Shown piece after piece: positions 1-7,902 of a stretch of DNA of 20,442 nucleotides. The stretch lies in the NCBI GenBank assembly GCA_013042035.1, contig JABDQX010000016.1, forward strand, positions 1 through 20,442, written 5' to 3'. Under the pieces are notes generated by a model that was given only the letters and a program-made list of their open reading frames with translations, did not search any database and was not told the origin of the DNA. The stretch is from Gammaproteobacteria bacterium. GTDB taxonomy: Bacteria > Pseudomonadota > Gammaproteobacteria > HK1. The position numbers were made by a program, and so were the translations under genes. Position 1 is the first letter of the stretch. Each line of letters begins with the position of its first letter.

Positions 1-1134
1 ATTTTTCGCGTCCTTCATCTACAGGATGTTATCATCCAAGATCACTGGAGTTAAGGGGATACCCAGTCCAGAAAAAACCGGAAAGCGCTTATTCTCGACT
101 TCTTCGCCGGCTCCGGCACCACCCTCCACGCCGTCAACCTCCTGAACGCCATGGACAACGGCCAGCGCCGTTGCATCCTGGTCACCAACAACGAGGTCTC
201 CGACGACGAGGCCAAGACATTGGCTGTCGGTGGCCACCGCCCCGGCGACGCCCAATGGGAGCGCCATGGCATCTGCCAGTCCGTGACCTGGCCCCGGTCC
301 AAATTCTCCATCCTCGGCAGGCGGGATGATGGTTCCCAACTCACTGGCGAGTATCTCACCGGCAAGACCATCTCCAAGGAAAAAGCGCGCCGGTTTCGGC
401 AGATTGGGTTTATTTCCCCCGCCGACCTCGCCACCCCCGCCCAAAAGAAACAACTGGTGGCGCTCATGGACGGCATTCCCCAATCGGCGGTAAAAAATGA
501 CACCGCCTTCGTGGTCTCGGAGAAACATACCGCTTCCCTCCTGTTCGACGACTCGCAAATCGACGCCTGGTTGGAGGCATTGGAAGGACAGGGGCACATC
601 ACCGATTTTTTCATGGTCACCGCCGACAAGGCTCGCTTCGAGGCCACCCGCGCGCGCATCGACGAACTGCTCGGTCCCCTGATCCTCACGGAAGAGCAAA
701 AACGCCCCATGGCCGACGGCTTTGCCGCCAACCTGGAATGGTTCCGCCTGGGGTTCCTGAACAAGGATCGGGTGGAACTGGGGATGCAATTTCGGGAGAT
801 CCTGCCGCTTTTGTGGCTCCGCGCCGGGGGCATCGGTCCGCGCCCGGAGCTGCCAGAGGGCGAACCGCCCCCGGCCATGCTGCTGTCGGAAGCGAACCCC
901 TTTGCCGTGCTGGTGGACGAGACGCGGTTTCCGGGGTTTCTCGCGGCCCTGGAAGGGCGCGCCCAGGAAGCAAAGGCCAGGGAAAAAACGGAAGACATCA
1001 CCCACGTATTCCTGGTCACCGATTCCGAGGACGCCTTCCGGGAGATGGCCGGGGAGCTGGGTGATTATCCGAACGTGATCCAGCTCTACCGGGATTATCT
1101 GGAGAACTTCGTGATCAACCGGGATGATCGGTAG
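1..1134 (+). CDS. Type III-like DNA N-methyltransferase (Mod), 3' part, apparent frameshift
   Basis: This is the C-terminal part of a SAM-dependent DNA methyltransferase that would modify adenine (or cytosine N4) in the host's recognition site. The SAM-binding motif I, DFFAGSGTT, is encoded at 97-123 and is followed by a conserved NAMDNGQRRCILVTNNEVS stretch. Motif I near the start of what remains means the DPPY catalytic motif should lie upstream, outside the window, as in beta-class (type III Mod) enzymes. The reading frame is frame 1 from 55 on, after a TAA at 52-54. Upstream, frame 2 is open from the edge and gives GVKGIPSPEKTGK (50-85), which runs naturally into LILDFFAGSGTT after a change to frame 1. 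A single-base deletion around 83-90 would explain this, so the gene may be inactive, or the base call may be wrong. The first ATG after the motif (151) is not a credible start because it would discard motif I. The last ~250 residues are probably the target-recognition/C-terminal part. A KilA-N gene and a Res-like gene follow. Confidence 0.82.
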
Positions 1135-1164
1135 GGTGGATAAGGCCGTCAGGCCGCATCCACC
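1131..1164. repeat. REP-like palindrome overlapping the mod stop codon
   Basis: The stretch begins GTAGGGTGGAT, and 1135-1164 folds as an imperfect hairpin: GGTGGAT pairs with ATCCACC, and GGCC pairs with GGCC around a GTCA loop. The mod stop codon TAG (1132-1134) is the start of the repeat. The GTAGGGTGGA...ATCCACC form resembles REP elements that RAYT-type transposases mobilise. Only one copy is visible in the window, so repeat status is inferred from form. Confidence 0.5.
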
Positions 1165-1374
1165 GAAATATCGGTCAATCATGGTGGATGAGGTCGAAGA
1201 CCGCGTTCAACCGGCGTGAACCTCGCCGGGACTCTCGGTTGAGTGATAGGAAATCAACTCCCGGATGGATCAATAACTGACCCATACGGTAAGTTGCCTT
1301 TAACAAAGAATCAGGCGCGGCAAGGCGCTAGTCGATAAAGTGACAAAGTAGAACTAAAGTGAAGGTGTGGATGC
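1165..1374 (+). other. Non-coding leader between mod and the KilA-N gene
   Basis: About 210 bases without a convincing ORF. They contain two mutually exclusive small hairpins: CCGGCG/CGCCGG (1211-1216 with 1224-1229, 7-nt loop) and GTTCA/TGAAC (1205-1209 with 1217-1221). A gap this long inside an R-M operon suggests that the KilA-N gene has its own promoter. I could not pick out a convincing -35/-10 pair. Confidence 0.4.
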
Positions 1375-2199
1375 GTGAGTAAGGCAAAAAAGATGGCGGT
1401 GTTGGAGGAAATCGTCACCGTGCAGAAACTCCATGATGCGGATTACATTTGCTTGACGGATATTGCCCGCTATCAGGAATCGGGGCGAACGGAGCATGTC
1501 ATCCAGAATTGGATGCGTAACCGCAATACGATTGAATTTTTAGGCATTTGGGAAACTTTGAACAATTCGGATTTTAAACACCTCGAATTCGAGGTGTTTA
1601 GAAAACAGGCCGGTCTTAACAGCTTTGTGCTGACACCGACTCAATGGATTAACAACACCGGCGCGATTGGCATTGTTTCCAGGCGGGGCCGTTATGGCGG
1701 CACCTACGCCCACAAGGATATCGCCTTCGAATTCGCCTCGTGGGTTTCTGTCGAGTTTAAGCTTTATCTCATCAAGGAATTCCAGCGGCTCAAAGAAGAA
1801 GAACAAAAGCAGCTCGGTTGGGACATTAAGCGAAACCTGGCGAAGATCAACTACCGCATCCACACCGACGCCATCAAAAAAAACCTGATCCCACCGGAAC
1901 TGGATAAGAACAGTATCAACTTGGTATACGCCAGCGAAGCGGATGTATTGAATATGGCCCTGTTCGGCATGACCGCGAAACAGTGGCGAGATGCCAATTC
2001 CGCAAGCCAGGGAAATATTCGGGATGAGGCCAATGCGGCGCAGCTCGTTTGCCTGTCCAACCTGGAAAATCTCAATGCGCTATTTATCCACGAAGGATTG
2101 CCACAAGCGCAGCGATTGGAGAAATTGAATCGGATTGCCATCGGGCAAATGGAGTTGCTGATGGACGGGGCAGGCGTAAGGAGGCTGGCGGAGGAATGA
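1375..2199 (+). CDS. KilA-N domain DNA-binding protein
   Basis: The protein has 274 residues. Residues ~8-130 match the KilA-N domain, a DNA-binding fold best known from phages and large DNA viruses: LTDIARY near residue 25, then RNRNTIEFLGIWE, the F-x(4)-EFxxFRKQAGLNSF segment around 66-83, WINNTGAIGI, and GRYGGTYAHKDIAFEFASWVS. The C-terminal half (~150-274) is helical and charged, with no enzymatic motif I recognise. The likely start is GTG at 1375, with AAGGTG just upstream; ATG at 1393 is an alternative. The gene lies between mod and res, whose start is 13 bp past its stop, so it is probably co-expressed with res. Its role here is unknown: a regulator of the R-M locus or an accessory defence factor are both possible. 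Bases 1501-1620 are only 47/120 G+C, lower than much of the adjacent mod and res sequence, which fits a separate acquisition. Confidence 0.85.
   Translation: MSKAKKMAVLEEIVTVQKLHDADYICLTDIARYQESGRTEHVIQNWMRNRNTIEFLGIWETLNNSDFKHLEFEVFRKQAGLNSFVLTPTQWINNTGAIGIVSRRGRYGGTYAHKDIAFEFASWVSVEFKLYLIKEFQRLKEEEQKQLGWDIKRNLAKINYRIHTDAIKKNLIPPELDKNSINLVYASEADVLNMALFGMTAKQWRDANSASQGNIRDEANAAQLVCLSNLENLNALFIHEGLPQAQRLEKLNRIAIGQMELLMDGAGVRRLAEE
1575..1600. repeat. Perfect 26-bp palindrome inside the KilA-N gene
   Basis: The left arm TAAACACCTCGAA (1575-1587) is followed directly by its exact reverse complement TTCGAGGTGTTTA (1588-1600), with no spacer. The next outer pair (T/G) does not match. It encodes KHLEFEVF in the KilA-N domain. 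It could be an operator for a dimeric DNA-binding protein, a hairpin in the mRNA, or chance under coding constraint. Confidence 0.85.
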
Positions 2200-2212
2200 A
2201 CAGGTATTTCCC

Positions 2213-4750
2213 ATGAAAACCACCCTATTCGATTTCCAGGAAACGGCCCTCGCCAAGCTGCGCGATAAGCTGGCGACGGCGCGCTCGCCCGCCTCGGTGG
2301 ATAACCCCCAGGCCATCTCCTTTTCCGCGCCCACGGGATCGGGCAAGACCATCATCATGACGGCGCTGTTCGAGGATATTTTTTCCGGCCAGCCGGGGTT
2401 CGAGCCACAGCCCGACGCCGCGATTCTGTGGATCTCGGATATGCCGGAATTGAACGAACAGACCCTGCGAAAGATCATCCATCAATCCGACCGTATCCGG
2501 GTGGGGAATCTGGTGACCGTCGACACCTGGTTCGATGCGGAACGCTTGCCGAGTGGTCATATCTTCTTCATGAATACCCAGAAGCTCGGCAGCGATAAAT
2601 TGCTCACGCGCCGGGGCGATGGTCGCCAGCATACCATCTGGGAGACACTGACCAACACGGCCCGAGCCGCGTCCCCGGATGAACCGTGCCGTTTCTACGT
2701 GGTCATCGACGAAGCCCACCGGGGAATGCGGCAAGGTGGCAAGGCGGCGGAGAAAGCGAAAACGATCCTGCAACGCTTTCTGTTGGGCAGTCCCGATGAC
2801 GGTCTTTGCCGGATGCCGCTCGTCATCGGTATGTCAGCGACGCCCCGGCGGTTCGATGCGTTGCTCTCCGGCACTTCCCACACGGTGCACAAAGTCCATG
2901 TCCCATCGGATGCGGTGCGCGAATCCGGGCTGCTCAAGGAGCGTATTTTGATCCACTACCCGGAAACCGCCAACCAGGCGGAGATGACCTTATTGAGCGA
3001 GGCGGCCCGGCGCTGGCAGTCGGTAGCGGAACGCTGGAAGGCATATTGCAAAGCTGAGGGTGACTCGGATGTCTCGCCGATCCTGGTGATCCAGGTGGAG
3101 GACGGCAGCGGAAAGACACTGACAAAAACCGATCTCGCCGCCAGTCTGAATACGCTGGAAGATGCCATCGGGCGGCAGTTAAAAGAGGGCGAGGTGGCCC
3201 ATACCTTCAATGACCAGAATGACTTGCTGGTCGGTAATCGCCGGGTGCGGCGCATCGATGCGTCCCGGATCCAGGAAGATAAAAATATCGGCGTGGTCCT
3301 CTTTAAGATGAGCCTATCCACCGGCTGGGACTGCCCCCGGGCCGAGGTGATGATGTCGTTCCGGCGCGCCCAGGACCACACCTACATCGCCCAATTGCTC
3401 GGGCGCATGGTGAGAACCCCTCTGGCGCGTCGGATAGAAAGGGACGCCGCGCTCAACGATGTGCATTTGTTTTTGCCCCATTACGATCAGGCGACGGTGG
3501 CGGCGGTCATCGAGGATCTCAAGAATGCCGAGGATGTGCCGCCCGCCAAGGTAGGTATCGGGCGAGAACTGGTTATCCTCCATCGGCGCGAGGGGATGGA
3601 AGATGTCTTCGCCGCCATGGCCGAATTGATTACCTACCGGGTCAACCGTGTGCGCAGGCAGAGCGCCCTGCGTCGCCTGATGGGCCTTGGCCGTGGGCTG
3701 ACCCATGACCGAATCGATGAAATAACCCTGACAGACGCCAAGAACAAGATCGTCGAATGGATGGCGGCGGAGATTCAGGGGTTGCGGGATTCCGATGTGC
3801 TGGCTGAACGCGCGAAAGCGTATACCGGCATTGATATGAAAACCATTGCCGTGGATCGGGGAACGGGCGTGGCGGAAGAACAGGCTCCCTATATCGTCGA
3901 AGCTGCCCCGATCGATATCGACCGGCATTTCGAACAGGCGGGCCGTCTGCTAGGTAACGGGCTGCATATGGATTATTGGCGTTCCCGGAGCGAGCGGGAT
4001 GCCGGGGAAGTCGATGCCGCTGAAGTAAAAGCAGCCGTGGTGGTATTGACCAAAGACTCGGATGCCATGGCTCGCCTCGAAAGATTTGCCGAAGAGGAAT
4101 TCGACGCCCTTTACGCGAAACACAAGCGGGATATCGGCAGACTGAGGGAGCCGCGCCGCCAACACTACGAGCGGTTGCGGCTTGCTACTGCCGATCCGCG
4201 GGATGTCCCGTGGCGCTTGCCGGAGACCATCGATTTTCGCCGTGATCCCAAGGCGCCTGAGTACGAAAATCATCTTTATCTTGATGATGACGGCAGGTTT
4301 CGGGCGGAACTTGGAAACTGGGAAAGGGAGGTATTGGCCGAAGAGTTGGCTGACACTTCAGTGGTGGGATGGCTGAGGAATGTAGACCGCAAACCGTGGT
4401 CCCTGGAGATCCCCTACCGGGATGGGGGCGAGGTAAAACCCTTGTTTCCCGATTTTGTCGTGGCGCGAAAGGACGCCAAGGGATTTTTGTTCGATATCCT
4501 GGAGCCCCACGACCCGGCGCTAAAGGACAACGCCGCCAAGGCGGTGGGGCTGGCGGAATTCGCGGAAAAACACGGATACCTGTTCCAACGGATACAGCTC
4601 ATCCGAAAAGTGCGCGGGGCCGGTGGCGGGGAGCGCTACCGTCGGCTGGATGTGGGGAATGCCGCCGTTCGACGGGAAGTCTTGGCGGTAGAGAGCAATC
4701 ATCAGCTTGACCGGATATTCGAGAATAAGGCGAGGCCACGCGAATTCTGA
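2213..4750 (+). CDS. Type III-like restriction enzyme subunit (Res), SF2 helicase-nuclease
   Basis: This 845-residue protein is a DEAD/DEAH-type superfamily 2 ATPase of the type III Res class. It would translocate or signal along DNA and cleave together with the Mod subunit. Visible motifs: Walker A APTGSGKT (39-46), DEAH (166-169), motif III SAT (208-210), motif V region STGWDCPRAEV (369-379) and motif VI QLLGRMVR (394-401). The C-terminal part has a PD-(D/E)xK-like core: PDF (746-748), then FDILEPHD around 760-767 and K776. The usual E-x-K is replaced by E-P-H, a form I associate with a subfamily of Res-like proteins; whether it cuts DNA cannot be told from sequence. The start is the ATG 13 bp after the KilA-N stop, suggesting co-transcription. 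Length and motif completeness indicate an intact gene, in contrast to the apparently frameshifted mod. Confidence 0.9.
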   Translation: MKTTLFDFQETALAKLRDKLATARSPASVDNPQAISFSAPTGSGKTIIMTALFEDIFSGQPGFEPQPDAAILWISDMPELNEQTLRKIIHQSDRIRVGNLVTVDTWFDAERLPSGHIFFMNTQKLGSDKLLTRRGDGRQHTIWETLTNTARAASPDEPCRFYVVIDEAHRGMRQGGKAAEKAKTILQRFLLGSPDDGLCRMPLVIGMSATPRRFDALLSGTSHTVHKVHVPSDAVRESGLLKERILIHYPETANQAEMTLLSEAARRWQSVAERWKAYCKAEGDSDVSPILVIQVEDGSGKTLTKTDLAASLNTLEDAIGRQLKEGEVAHTFNDQNDLLVGNRRVRRIDASRIQEDKNIGVVLFKMSLSTGWDCPRAEVMMSFRRAQDHTYIAQLLGRMVRTPLARRIERDAALNDVHLFLPHYDQATVAAVIEDLKNAEDVPPAKVGIGRELVILHRREGMEDVFAAMAELITYRVNRVRRQSALRRLMGLGRGLTHDRIDEITLTDAKNKIVEWMAAEIQGLRDSDVLAERAKAYTGIDMKTIAVDRGTGVAEEQAPYIVEAAPIDIDRHFEQAGRLLGNGLHMDYWRSRSERDAGEVDAAEVKAAVVVLTKDSDAMARLERFAEEEFDALYAKHKRDIGRLREPRRQHYERLRLATADPRDVPWRLPETIDFRRDPKAPEYENHLYLDDDGRFRAELGNWEREVLAEELADTSVVGWLRNVDRKPWSLEIPYRDGGEVKPLFPDFVVARKDAKGFLFDILEPHDPALKDNAAKAVGLAEFAEKHGYLFQRIQLIRKVRGAGGGERYRRLDVGNAAVRREVLAVESNHQLDRIFENKARPREF

Positions 4751-4874
4751 AACGGTAGCGTCTATGATGGGCCTTATTCTCAACGGTCAGATTATCCGAA
4801 CCGACGCACCATCAGGTGGGAGAGTCCGGTGTTTCATTCGTACCCGAACATAGAAACCAAGGGGTCCAATCTCT

Positions 4875-5156
4875 ATGCAGTACACCATTGAAGTTGACAA
4901 TATTAAATGTCATGGTTGCGCGAATACCATTCGCAAGAAAGTTCTGGCAACCCATGATGTGAATGAGGTGGCGGTCGATGTGGCAGCGGGTGCCGTGACA
5001 ATTACCTCATCGGCGGATCTGAACGAAGCAATTGAAAAGACATTGCACTCGCTCGGCTATCCGAAACGCGGTTCCAGCGAGGGATTCGATCAATTAAAGG
5101 CAAAAGCCACTTCGTTTGTCAGTTGCGCTATTGGACGTATGGATACCGTGAAATAG
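4875..5156 (+). CDS. Heavy-metal-associated (HMA) domain protein
   Basis: A small soluble protein of 93 residues. Residues 1-70 form an HMA fold (ferredoxin-like, beta-alpha-beta-beta-alpha-beta) with the metal-binding motif CHGC (C12, C15), followed by NTIRKKV as in copper chaperones and P-type ATPase N-domains. By family knowledge it would bind a soft metal ion, probably Cu(I), in the cytoplasm. The last ~20 residues are an extension beyond the domain. An AAGGGG stretch lies about 9 bp before the ATG. No copper ATPase or regulator is adjacent, so the partner is unknown. It is separated from res by 124 bp and appears to begin the core block. Confidence 0.85.
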   Translation: MQYTIEVDNIKCHGCANTIRKKVLATHDVNEVAVDVAAGAVTITSSADLNEAIEKTLHSLGYPKRGSSEGFDQLKAKATSFVSCAIGRMDTVK

Positions 5157-5211
5157 TTATACTTCTGATGCCTGCTTTCAGAACGATTGAGCGGTCCGTT
5201 CGAGGTATATC

Positions 5212-5829
5212 ATGAGCCAATACTTCCAGATCCATCCCGATGATCCCCAGCAACGCCTCATGAATCAGGCCGTTGCCATTATGCGCCGAGGCGGTGTCAT
5301 CGTTTATCCGACCGATTCATGTTATGCCTTGGGTTGCCATCTCGGTGATAAAGCGGCCATGGAACGTATTCGCCGTATACGAAAACTCGACGACCGGCAT
5401 GATTTCACCCTGGTATGCCGGGATCTCTCTGAAATCTCCCTTTATGCCAGGATTGACAATACAGCCTTCCGACTTATCAAAAATCATACACCGGGTCCCT
5501 ACACCTTCATCCTAAAAGCAACGGCCGAAGTGCCACGAAGATCGTTGACCCGACGCAAAACTATTGGGTTACGGGTACCGGACAGCGCCATTGCCCAGGG
5601 TTTATCGACATACCTCGACGATCCGATTATGAGCGTCACCCTCATCATGCCTGGAGAGGAGCTGCCGATGACGGATCGGGATGAGATGCTGTCACGGCTT
5701 GGCCACGATGTGGATCTCGTTATCGATGGTGGCCCCTGCGGCATCGAACCGACGACGGTAGTGGATCTGACGGACGATAGCCCGCGTGTTGTGCGCAGGG
5801 GGCTCGGGAGTACACAGGCCTTCGAGTAA
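5212..5829 (+). CDS. yciO: YciO family protein (TsaC/Sua5/YrdC-like)
   Basis: The 205-residue protein is a single YrdC-like domain, the fold that makes threonylcarbamoyl-AMP for tRNA t6A37. It has the typical N-terminal PTDSCYALGC segment, RIRRIRKLDDRHDFTLVCRDLSE (a YciO-type signature distinct from canonical TsaC), HTPGPYTFILKAT, and TIGLRVPDS. The C-terminus has DLVIDGGPCGIEPTTVVDLT and ends VVRRGLGS, as usual for the family. Length is normal for YciO. Whether YciO proteins supply t6A activity in vivo is less certain than for TsaC. It is followed after 84 bp by a site-2 protease gene, then trpS and scpA, an order common in gammaproteobacteria, so it probably heads an operon. Confidence 0.9.
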   Translation: MSQYFQIHPDDPQQRLMNQAVAIMRRGGVIVYPTDSCYALGCHLGDKAAMERIRRIRKLDDRHDFTLVCRDLSEISLYARIDNTAFRLIKNHTPGPYTFILKATAEVPRRSLTRRKTIGLRVPDSAIAQGLSTYLDDPIMSVTLIMPGEELPMTDRDEMLSRLGHDVDLVIDGGPCGIEPTTVVDLTDDSPRVVRRGLGSTQAFE

Positions 5830-5913
5830 TTTCTCGGGGCAAGATTATGGCGAAAACCCTACACCCCTCCGGAAGAGTCCATCGAAGTATAATCCGGAAG
5901 GTCAGGAACACCG

Positions 5914-6558
5914 ATGACTGAACTTAATCTCATTCAAAAACTCATCGTCTGGGTACCGCCGGTTCTGTTCGCCATTACCGTGCACGAGGTGGCGCACGGA
6001 TGGGTCGCGAAACGGCTCGGTGACCCGACGGCCATGATGCTGGGGCGATTGACCCTGAATCCACTCAAACACGTGGATCCGGTTGGCACCCTCTTTATGC
6101 CAGGCCTGCTGCTATTCATGGGGGCCCCCTTTCTCTTCGGCTGGGCAAAACCCGTGCCGGTTACCTTTCAGAATCTAAGACGTCCCAAACAGGATATGGC
6201 GCTGGTGGCTATCGCGGGACCGGCAGCCAATCTGATCATGGCGATACTATGGTCTGTTCTTCTGAAAATTACCCTCGCCATGCCCGAGATTGCCGGTGAA
6301 CAGATACAACTGATGGCTTATATGGGTTTTGCCGGTATCAGCATCAATGTGGCCCTGATGGTATTGAATCTTCTGCCGATTCCTCCCCTGGATGGTGGGC
6401 GCATATTGGTCAGCCTGCTGCCCGGTCCCTGGTCTTGGCATGTAAGCCGCATGGAACCCTTCGGGTTTTTTATCGTTATCGGACTACTGATGTTCGGTAT
6501 ACTCCAGTCGATTCTTTTTTCCGCCCAGACGATATTTTTCTCGATACTGGGATTGTAA
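5914..6558 (+). CDS. Site-2 protease family (M50) membrane protein
   Basis: A polytopic inner-membrane zinc metalloprotease of 214 residues, similar in type to the short YwhC-like site-2 proteases. The zinc-binding HEVAH motif is at residues 24-28, inside the first hydrophobic segment. The second catalytic motif NLLPIPPLDGGR is at 152-163, with D160 as the third ligand. Hydrophobic segments lie at about 10-28, 60-77, 95-120, 133-155 and 183-203. There is no PDZ domain, unlike RseP, so the substrate is not predictable. AGGA lies about 7 bp before the ATG. It sits 84 bp after yciO and 27 bp before trpS, in the same orientation. Confidence 0.9.
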   Translation: MTELNLIQKLIVWVPPVLFAITVHEVAHGWVAKRLGDPTAMMLGRLTLNPLKHVDPVGTLFMPGLLLFMGAPFLFGWAKPVPVTFQNLRRPKQDMALVAIAGPAANLIMAILWSVLLKITLAMPEIAGEQIQLMAYMGFAGISINVALMVLNLLPIPPLDGGRILVSLLPGPWSWHVSRMEPFGFFIVIGLLMFGILQSILFSAQTIFFSILGL

Positions 6559-6585
6559 CAGCCAAAGACTACTAGTTTTCCAGGT

Positions 6586-7836
6586 ATGAACGAATTTACC
6601 CTACGTAACGCTTCCGCCGCGCGCAGCACCAGCACTTTTACGCCTCAGCGTGTTCTTTCAGGTATGCGCCCAACCGGTCGTTTGCACCTTGGGCATTACC
6701 ACGGTGTCCTACGCAACTGGATTGAACTCCAATACGAATACGAATGTTTCTTTTTTGTGGCTGACTGGCATGCACTCACCACGGAATATGAAACCCCCCA
6801 GATCATTGCCGATAGTGTATGGGAAATGCTCATTGATTGGCTTGCGGCGGGCGTTAATCCTAGTGCCGCAACGCTATTCGTTCAATCACGGGTTCCCGAA
6901 CACGCGGAACTTCATCTGTTATTGTCCATGATAACGCCACTCGGTTGGCTCGAGCGCGTCCCGAGTTACAAGGACCAGCAGGAAAAACTCAACAAGGAAC
7001 TTTCCACGTATGGTTTTTTGGGATATCCGTTGTTGCAAAGCGCCGATATCCTGGCGTATCGCGCGGGCATGGTGCCGGTCGGTGAAGACCAGGTAGCTCA
7101 TGTGGAGTTAACAAGGGAAGTGGCACGCCGTTTTAATTACTTATATGGCCGAGAACCGGACTTCGAAGAGCGAGCGGAAATCGCCATCAAAAAATTGGGT
7201 AAGAAAAACGCCCGGCTGTATCGGAATTTGCGAAGACGCTACCAGGAACAGGGAGATATACAATCCGTGGAGGAAGGACAAGCGTTGTTACAAGCCCAAC
7301 AGCATCTTAGCATCGGCGACCGGGAGCGGCTGTTTGGCTATCTGGAAGGTGTCGGGAAAATTATCTTGCCCGAGCCTCAGCCACTGCTGACACGGGTTGC
7401 CAAGGTACCGGGTTTGGATGGCCAGAAAATGTCCAAATCTTACGGTAACACGATCATGCTCAGGGAAGACCCTGAATCGATTACTCGCAAATTGCGCACT
7501 ATGCCGACAGACCCGGCGCGGGTACGCCGTACCGATCCGGGAGATCCGGCAAAGTGTCCTGTCTGGCAATTGCATCAGGTATATTCCACCGATGAAATCC
7601 GAGATTGGGTGCAAGTGGGTTGCCGTGACGCGACCATTGGTTGCCTTGATTGTAAGCAACCTGTGATCGACGCTGTACTCGAGGAACAAAAGCCCATACA
7701 GGAAAGAGCCCAGGAATACCTGAATCAGCCGGATTTGATGCGTTCGATTCTTTTGGACGGTTGCGCGAAAGCACGCGATGTAGCGCACGAAACGCTGGAA
7801 GAGGTACGAAACGCGGTGGGGATCGTGTACCGGTAA
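6586..7836 (+). CDS. trpS: Tryptophan--tRNA ligase (long form)
   Basis: A class I aminoacyl-tRNA synthetase that charges tRNA-Trp with tryptophan using ATP. The first signature is at residues 26-37, SGMRPTGRLHLGH (HLGH for HIGH), and the second is KMSKS at 281-285 within GLDGQKMSKSYGN. The protein is 416 residues; common bacterial TrpS is around 335. The extra length is mostly a charged insert at about 191-265, between the GEDQVAHVELTREVARRFN helix and the KMSKS region. A short N-terminal tail of ~20 residues precedes the Rossmann fold. An anticodon-binding helical domain follows KMSKS. CAGGT lies just before the ATG. It is flanked by the site-2 protease gene (27 bp) and scpA (66 bp), probably in one operon. 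Confidence 0.96.
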   Translation: MNEFTLRNASAARSTSTFTPQRVLSGMRPTGRLHLGHYHGVLRNWIELQYEYECFFFVADWHALTTEYETPQIIADSVWEMLIDWLAAGVNPSAATLFVQSRVPEHAELHLLLSMITPLGWLERVPSYKDQQEKLNKELSTYGFLGYPLLQSADILAYRAGMVPVGEDQVAHVELTREVARRFNYLYGREPDFEERAEIAIKKLGKKNARLYRNLRRRYQEQGDIQSVEEGQALLQAQQHLSIGDRERLFGYLEGVGKIILPEPQPLLTRVAKVPGLDGQKMSKSYGNTIMLREDPESITRKLRTMPTDPARVRRTDPGDPAKCPVWQLHQVYSTDEIRDWVQVGCRDATIGCLDCKQPVIDAVLEEQKPIQERAQEYLNQPDLMRSILLDGCAKARDVAHETLEEVRNAVGIVYR

Positions 7837-7902
7837 TGTCTCACTTTTTAGCGTTTAAAGATTGGGGCGATAAGAGATTGAAAAGTTAGATGGAGCGGTT
7901 GT

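Noticed and set aside
151..1134. ATG at 151 as the true start of the methyltransferase
   Set aside because: This would leave out the DFFAGSGTT motif at 97-123, which is in the same frame immediately upstream.
19..1182. Long open frame on the - strand opposite mod
   Set aside because: It is a shadow of a G+C-rich gene; its composition is low in recognisable motifs while the + strand carries methyltransferase motifs.
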